A DNA stretch of 30,457 nucleotides from JBBIMP01 sp037444305 (GTDB lineage Bacteria > Acidobacteriota > UBA6911), in the NCBI GenBank assembly GCA_037444305.1, contig JBBIMP010000053.1:1-30457 (forward strand), given 5' to 3'. The notes under the pieces were generated by a model that had not been told where the DNA came from, ran no database searches, and saw only the letters and a program-made list of their open reading frames with translations. This document shows, in pieces, positions 24,701-30,457 of the stretch (position 1 is its first letter; each line of letters begins with the position of its first letter). The translations under genes and the position numbers were made by a program.

Positions 24701-25090
24701 GATGTGAATCAGGGCCCAGGCCTTGACATATTCCCGCGCGGACTGCTCGAGGCTGAGTTCCTGCGACCACTCGATGTTGTAGCCTTCATCCTCCATGTCG
24801 ATGCACGGCCGGGGTATCTCCAGCGCGTCCATGATCTGCACGGTCTTGAGCTCGATGAAACGCCCGCCGCAGAGCCAGGCGGCGACGATGTTCTGCGCCA
24901 GCTGCGTATGCGGGCCGGCGGCCGGCCCGATGGGCGTCGCCAGGGTCTGCCCGAACAGCCGGGAGGAGGCAAACGGAAAATCCGGCCGCGGGGTGAAGAA
25001 GAAGTCCCGGTGAATGCCGAAAATGGACTGGCGTCCCTCGAGCTCCTCGAGGATCCAGCGCAGCAGAAAGTCAAACGGCAGCGGGCGCAT
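21788..25090 (-). CDS. ygfK: YgfK, multi-domain flavin/Fe-S oxidoreductase
   Basis: A 1100-residue protein (E. coli YgfK is about 1032). Residues 1-420 are a TIM-barrel domain like dihydroorotate/dihydropyrimidine dehydrogenase (ATPIGPAAGPHTQLAQN, TLSTMHGCPP, VKLNPTLLG, SYSGGADAL, ATDLLKPGGY). Fe-S cysteines follow at 444, 449, 453, 492, 496 and 500. The FAD fold has IGSGPSGLAAAYF (541-553), and the NAD(P) fold has VIGGGDTALDAAR (668-680) and AVGQSPDL. The C-terminal Fe-S domain has C906, C909, C913, C916, C920 and C970, C973, C976, C980. It was first named as a putative selenate reductase subunit but now belongs to the urate/purine gene set; the likely role is to route NAD(P)H electrons to a purine intermediate. 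It overlaps the upstream gene by 20 bp. A C-terminal extension of some 60 residues is unlike E. coli. Confidence 0.93.
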   Translation of the reverse strand: MRPLPFDFLLRWILEELEGRQSIFGIHRDFFFTPRPDFPFASSRLFGQTLATPIGPAAGPHTQLAQNIVAAWLCGGRFIELKTVQIMDALEIPRPCIDMEDEGYNIEWSQELSLEQSAREYVKAWALIHILHHRLGFAEANPPGTIFNMSVGYDLKGIRSAPMTGFLERMRDASADLADIRDALRRQYPRLAGTPIPSRIADNVTLSTMHGCPPGEIEQIARYLMADRGLHTTVKLNPTLLGRQRVLGILRDDLGFGEIRVPESAFAHDLRYAEAVDLIRSLRRTAASNGLTFGVKLSNTLPAGNHKGNLPGDEMYLSGRALYPLTMNLFHRLAVEFEGGLNVSYSGGADALNVCEVLAAGALPVTVATDLLKPGGYARFGQYLENLESEMNRRGAESLHEFQRDRPAGLGRSAAEALANPRYKRNYYGGMEPKVESGLGFFDCIAAPCVEPCAVHQDVPGYARFIARGEYDRALEVVMARNPLPGVTGYICTQHCRQACTRSAGNYDQPVEIRALKRFAVERGRIALPAEREPGRRAAIIGSGPSGLAAAYFLALNGVRATVFEARAVAGGMMRLAPPFRLPTAVLQQDVDRIVGLGVELRLSQPVNRPPGELLKDGFDAVYIASGFQKDAPLYIGGLQGPGVLAALDVLRRARAGDAIELGRRVLVIGGGDTALDAARVARRLTSGSVTVVYRRTREEMPAGEEDKAGAWEEGILLEELASPTEVVRRDGLVAALACIRTELGEPDADGRRRPHPVAGSEFHIPADTIIVAVGQSPDLTFLDGSGIRLRADGSIAAREDGRLDDLPQVLAGGDAVRGPAGVIAACADGRLAAEAICRDLDIPFQTPPAPEMPLSDGEMTRIRRARARREEPCKPERTPPGMRRGLEMIEATLNEEAARREAERCLQCSRVCDKCVEVCPNRANHSYTVSPGRWIVPMLACREGELRVTGESVLHVDQSSQIVHLHDLCNDCGNCTTFCVHRGKPFQDKPRMFLRLSDFERESGDAFHMERQSGSWTIRRRREGRTAKLIMDGGTGELLFEDDVFEAALSGEDLRVVKMKLKRSFSGERTLMEAAEMAVIARGLVSSLPFLIAPDGPIG

Positions 25091-27340
25091 CGCTCAGAAC
25101 CTTGCTCGCACTCCTGCGGCGGCGCAGGCCTTGCAGCAGCCGCTCCTGCGTCAGCGGAAACTCGTCGAACCAGATCCCCGTGGCGTCGTGGACGGCGGCC
25201 GCCACCGCAGGCGCGACCGCAATGAAGGGGAGCTCGCCCAGGCCGCGTGCGCCCCAGGGGCCCACGGGGTCGGCATGTTCCACGATCAAAGCGTCGAGGC
25301 GTTCGGGAATGTCGGCCGTGGTGGGGATCAGGTAGGTGCTCAGGTTCGGGGTCAGCACGCGCCCCTCCTGTGTGACGAAATCCTCGCACGTCACCCAGCC
25401 CAGCGCCTGGATCACGCCCCCTTCGATCTGCCCCAGCACCTGCTGCGGGTTGATGGCCTTGCCCACGTCGCCGGCGCAGACGATGCGCAGGATGCGCAAT
25501 TCGCCGCTTTCGACGTCCACTTCGACCTCCGCACCCTGCGCCACATACCCGTAGGAGAAATTGGGGGCTCCGTGCCCGGTTTCGGGATCTATGGGCGTGG
25601 TCGCCGGCGCCCGGTAGGTGTAATCCCCGCGCGCGGGCCGCCGGCCGGCGCGCCAGGCCGCCAGCGCCCTGTCCGCGGCGCCCCGCAGGGCGTTTCCGGC
25701 CATCAGGGTCATGCGCGATGCCGACACCGATCCAGAGGTGTGCGGGCTGCTGGCCGTGTCGGAGACGATCAATCTCACCTTCTCCGGCGGAAGCTCGAGC
25801 GCTGCTGCGGCCATCTGGCTGATTACGGTGTGGGTTCCCTGCCCCACTTCGGCGCTGCCGATGTAGACGAGGGCTTCTTCGATCCCGGCTCCTCCCCGCA
25901 GCTCGATGCCGGCGCTGCAATTCTCGGCGTAGCCGAAAGAGTAGCCCACATTCTTGAAGCCCGTGGCCAGCCCGATTCCCTTCCTGACGCGGGAGCCTGC
26001 CTGGCGGGGTGCCGGCCGCTGCCAGCCCGCGTCGCTCCGCGTCCATCCGCCGGCCGCCGCGCAGCGCTCGGTGACTTCCACGAGGCTTATGCCCGGGGGC
26101 AGCGGGGTTCCCATGGCTGTCGGATCCCCTTCCCGCAGCAGATTGCGGCAGCGCAGCTCCACCGGATCCATGTCCAGGGCCTGCGCGAGCTTGTTCATCT
26201 GCATTTCGGCCGCGAAGATGGCCTGGGGCGAGCCGAAGCCGCGGAAGGCGCCGCTGGGGGGATTGTTGGTGTAGACGCCGTCGATGTCCGCCTTCACGCT
26301 CGGGATCAGGTAGGGTCCCGTGCAGGTCACGGCGGTGTTGCCGAGGACCTTGTTGGTGGTGTAGCAGTAGGCGCCACCGTCGGCGACGATGCGGATCTCC
26401 GCCGCCACCAGCTTTCCTTCGCGGGTCGCGCCCCATTTGGAGCGGATCCAGTAAGGGTGGCGCTTGCAGTGTCCCCGGATCGACTCCTCGCGCTCCCACA
26501 CCATCTTCACCGGGCGGCGCAGTTTCCATGCCGCCAGCGCCAGCACGATCTGCACCGACATGTCTTCACGGCCCCCGAAGGAGCCGCCGATCGCGGGATA
26601 AACGACGCGCACCCGGTCCACGGGCAGATCGAGCGCATGCGCGATCTGGTGCTGGTCTTCCGAAACCCACTGCCCGGCCACGGCCACGGCCACGCGGCCC
26701 TCGTCGTCGATGTAGCCGAGGCCGGCCTCGGGCTGGAGGAAGAGGTGTTCCTGCGACGGCGTGCGGTACTCGCTCTCTACGATCACGTCGGCCTGCGACC
26801 ACGCGGCTGCGACATTCCCCTTGCGGATCTGGTGATGCGAGATGCGGTTGCCGTCCGCGCAGATCTCCGGGTGGATCCGGCTGGGCTGCCGGTGGGCGTG
26901 GATCTGGAAAGCCCCCGGCTCGAGGGCCTCGAACGGGTCCGTGATGACCGGCAGGTTTTCGTATTCCACCCGGATCAGGCCGCGGGCCTTCGAAGCGACG
27001 GATTTGGTTTCGGCGACGATAACCGCCACCTGGTCGCCGACAAAGCGCACGATGTCCGCCCCCGGCTTGGCCGAGCCGGGCCCGCACAGCACCGGCTGGT
27101 CCGGTATCTGCAGGCCGCGCTCGTTCACCGGGACGTCGCGGGCAGTGAAAATGGCAGCCACGCCGGGGAGGGCAGCCGCATCTTCGGTGTCGATGCGCAG
27201 GATGCGCGCGTGGGGGCGGCCGGCGAAGAGGATGCTGGCGTGCAGCATGCCGTCCATCGCCAGGTCGCCAGGGTATTTGGCATCACCCGTGACTTTGGCC
27301 CGGGCATCCACCCGGGGAATCGATCGGCCGATTGCCTGGT

Positions 27341-27344
<4 letters not shown>
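25071..27344 (-). CDS. xanthine dehydrogenase-family molybdopterin subunit
   Basis: A 757-residue molybdenum hydroxylase large subunit without its own Fe-S domain. Motifs in order: FVGDQVAVIVAE (101-112), GGSFGGRED (253-261), GAFRGFGSPQ (365-374), AEVGQGTHT (498-506) and GARGLGELP with the catalytic glutamate E704. The start at 27344 is set by the 4-bp ATGA overlap with the FAD/2Fe-2S gene, which supplies the missing cofactors; an open frame extends further upstream but lies inside that gene. It is comparable to the molybdenum-binding subunit once named for selenate reduction in yge/ygf clusters. The likely substrate is a purine or related N-heterocycle. Confidence 0.9.
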
Positions 27345-28783
<1,439 letters not shown>

Positions 28784-28864
28784 TGAAGATCTCTCGCTCC
28801 GAAATCGGCTGCCGGCGGCCTGCCCGCCGCAGGGACCGGGGATTGGCTCGCCGTTTGCCCTGGG

Positions 28865-30334
28865 TCACAATTGCCGCAGCAGCCCGGTCATCTCGTTGAA
28901 CTGCTCGATCAGCGCATCGATCTCGCCGGCCTGGGCATGAATGCCGCGCCAGTACCGCTCATCGTACCACTGTGCCTGAATCTCCTCAAAAGTCTTGCCC
29001 TGCTGTTCCACCCAGGTGAAGTACTTGAGGTTGTGCACGCGCTTGCGTGCGGGGTAGCTCAGCTCCTCGACGTTTTCGGTCCCCTGCCCCAGCAGATGCC
29101 GGTGATAAGCGGCGGCGGCCTCGCGGGAAGTGAACTCACCGTGCGCGGCGTTCAGCTCGCGCAGCCGGCTCTGGTACATCTCCATCGAGTCGGTCAGGAC
29201 GGTCGCCACCACGTCGCCCGCCCCCCACTCGTACCAGCGCGACATCTTTATCGCCGACAGCAGGTTGGCCACGCCGGATATGCCCAGGAGGGGAAGCTGC
29301 CCGATGACGGCATCGGGCACGCTCATCTGCGCCAGGTATCTCCGACCTTCCGGTTCGTTGAACAGGCGGATGACCTGCATAGCGGCTTCGTCGTCGATGG
29401 CCATGACCATGTCGGTGTTGCGGACATTGTGGATCCAGGGCACGTGCTTGTCGCCGATGCCCTCGATGCGGTGCGCGCCGAATCCGTTGGCGAGCAGCGT
29501 CGGGCACTGGAGCGCTTCGCTGGCCGCGAGCTTGCCGGCGGGGAAGATCTCTTTCAGATAGTCCCCGGCGCCGAGCGTACCGGCGGATCCCGTTGTGAAG
29601 ACGGCCCCGCGAAACTCCTCGCCGGGGCGCAGTTCCCTGCTAAGCATCTCCTCGAGCGCCCGCCCCGTGACGTCGTAGTGCCAGAGATGATTGCCGGCTT
29701 CGTCGAACTGGTTGAAGATCACGAGGTTTTGGCCGGAGCTGCGCAATTCCCGGCACTTGTCGAAGATCTCCTTGACGTTGCTCTCGCTCCCGGGCGTGGC
29801 GATCACTTCGCCGGCCACATTCGAAAGCCACTCGAAGCGCTCGCGGCTCATTCCTTCGGGCAGGACGGCGATCGACTCGCAGCCCAGGAGGGCGGAGTCG
29901 TAGGCGCCGCCGCGGCAGTAATTGCCCGTCGACGGCCACACGGCTTTCTGCGTCGTGGGGTCGAACTGGCCGGTGACCAGACGCGGAACGAGACAGCCGA
30001 AAGCCGCGCCGACCTTGTGCGCGCCGGTGGGGAACCACTTCCCCGCCAGGGCGAGAATGCGCGTGTCCACGCCGGTCAGCGACCGGGGGAACTCCACCGG
30101 CTTCACCGGGCCGAAACCGCCGCCGAACGGCACCGGTTCGTTGTGCCAGGTGATGCGGAACAGGTTGAGCGGATTCAGGTCCCACAGGCCGACGTCTTTC
30201 AGGCGTTCCTTGACGGCCGCAGGGATCTTCGCCGGGTCCTTCATCTGCGCGAAGGTCGGAATGACGATGTTGCGCTCTTTCGCCCGCTGGACGCCCCTTT
30301 TGAGCTGCTCCGGGTTGATGCTGAGGTCGATCAT
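28865..30334 (-). CDS. fold-type-II PLP enzyme, first gene of the purine cluster
   Basis: A 489-residue PLP enzyme of the tryptophan-synthase-beta/cysteine-synthase fold. The Schiff-base lysine is K107 in FPTGAHKVGAAFG; the substrate loop is WPSTGNYCRGG (133-143), where most relatives have SxGNxx; the glycine-rich phosphate loop is TTGSAGTLGAG (247-257). A long C-terminal extension (about 370-489: YEWGAGDVVATVLTDSMEMY, YHRHLLGQGTENVEELSYPA) is absent from the 400-residue YgeX. YgeX, a diaminopropionate ammonia-lyase, normally belongs to this gene set, so this protein may do the same or a parallel elimination step; that is inference. GGGAG lies about 8 nt before the ATG. The substrate is unknown. 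An 81-bp gap follows before the next gene. Confidence 0.85.
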   Translation of the reverse strand: MIDLSINPEQLKRGVQRAKERNIVIPTFAQMKDPAKIPAAVKERLKDVGLWDLNPLNLFRITWHNEPVPFGGGFGPVKPVEFPRSLTGVDTRILALAGKWFPTGAHKVGAAFGCLVPRLVTGQFDPTTQKAVWPSTGNYCRGGAYDSALLGCESIAVLPEGMSRERFEWLSNVAGEVIATPGSESNVKEIFDKCRELRSSGQNLVIFNQFDEAGNHLWHYDVTGRALEEMLSRELRPGEEFRGAVFTTGSAGTLGAGDYLKEIFPAGKLAASEALQCPTLLANGFGAHRIEGIGDKHVPWIHNVRNTDMVMAIDDEAAMQVIRLFNEPEGRRYLAQMSVPDAVIGQLPLLGISGVANLLSAIKMSRWYEWGAGDVVATVLTDSMEMYQSRLRELNAAHGEFTSREAAAAYHRHLLGQGTENVEELSYPARKRVHNLKYFTWVEQQGKTFEEIQAQWYDERYWRGIHAQAGEIDALIEQFNEMTGLLRQL

Positions 30335-30358
30335 GGCGCTCCCGCCCCGTGAGTTATT

Positions 30359-30457
30359 GAAAATCCGCTATTGCAGTGACGCAATTCGAGGGATTGATGT
30401 CTCGCCCCTGCAGGGCTCCCCGTTTATTTTGCTCCGTTATTCCCGGGGCTTACGCCC
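30359..30457 (+). repeat. GGGCTTACGCCC-family dispersed repeat, right flank of the purine cluster
   Basis: Begins GAAAATCCGCTATTGCAGTG, contains CCCTGCAGGGCTCC and ends at the window edge in CCCGGGGCTTACGCCC. It aligns with 13556-13690 in the same orientation. It sits only 24 bp upstream of the first gene of the purine cluster, so the operon's promoter must lie within or beyond it. I see no convincing promoter in the visible part. Confidence 0.7.

Noticed and set aside
15093..25090. Selenocysteine (in-frame TGA) in the selenium-associated enzymes
   Set aside because: All genes read through without internal stops and these enzymes use a labile selenium ligand at molybdenum, so no recoding is needed.
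21461..25225. 1254-codon plus-strand frame opposite ygfK, and similar long frames opposite the Mo-hydroxylase, PLP, ygeY/ygeW and peptidase genes
   Set aside because: Each is fully antisense to a well-supported gene in the register that mirrors codon bias; none shows a recognisable domain.
30335..30457. Promoter of the purine operon (TTGCGT, 17 bp, TTCAAT on the minus strand)
   Set aside because: Only about half of the consensus bases match and the sequence belongs to the dispersed repeat; too weak to annotate.

Overview
The window is GC-rich bacterial DNA with dense genes, long intergenic palindromic repeats and Shine-Dalgarno starts. The protein families and dispersed repeats (GACAGTCACC/GGTGACTGTC arms, GGGCGTAAGCCC palindromes, CACGGATGAACGCGG junk repeats) remind me of uncultured Acidobacteriota or similar environmental bacteria. 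No rRNA, tRNA or marker gene is present, so this placement is a guess.

Left end (1-4371, all minus strand): a defence-island-like stretch. In transcription order it holds a TPR-type protein, a fragment of a small basic protein, a small XRE regulator with its own promoter and a 25-bp palindrome, a decayed C-terminal remnant of another protein, an AAA/OLD-like ATPase translationally coupled to a DUF4276 (TOPRIM-like) protein, and the N-terminus of a SNF2 helicase that runs off the left edge.

Middle (4594-13430): unrelated genes with repeat-filled gaps. There is a DUF4143-type AAA ATPase with a near-consensus promoter that would give a (nearly) leaderless mRNA, a small DUF6868-like membrane protein, an exported (Tat-like) MmgE/PrpD protein, a secreted M14 metallopeptidase, and on the minus strand a fused AMP-ligase/acyl-carrier/acyltransferase. 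The gaps at 6151-6478, 7940-8319, 10249-10679 and 13431-13773 contain no genes. They hold REP-like repeats, a strong terminator, triplicated leader sequence and a relic tail of a second peptidase gene.

Right (13774-30334, minus strand): a nine-gene operon-like cluster for anaerobic purine/urate catabolism of the E. coli yge/ygf selenium-associated type. In transcription order: an unusual fold-type-II PLP enzyme; a FAD + 2Fe-2S fusion subunit; a molybdopterin hydroxylase subunit; YgfK; an 8-oxoguanine-deaminase-like amidohydrolase; the carbamoyltransferase YgeW; the M20 hydrolase YgeY; a 2Fe-2S/molybdopterin xanthine dehydrogenase of the selenium-dependent type; and the amidohydrolase SsnA. 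The logic appears to be: deaminate and hydroxylate purines to xanthine/urate, pass electrons through the flavin/Fe-S proteins and YgfK, open and hydrolyse the rings (SsnA, YgeY, YgeW), and finish with a PLP-dependent lyase-type step. The canonical lyase YgeX (diaminopropionate ammonia-lyase) is absent from this window, and a different, larger PLP enzyme sits where it might be expected. Copies of one dispersed repeat lie in the same orientation on both sides of the cluster.
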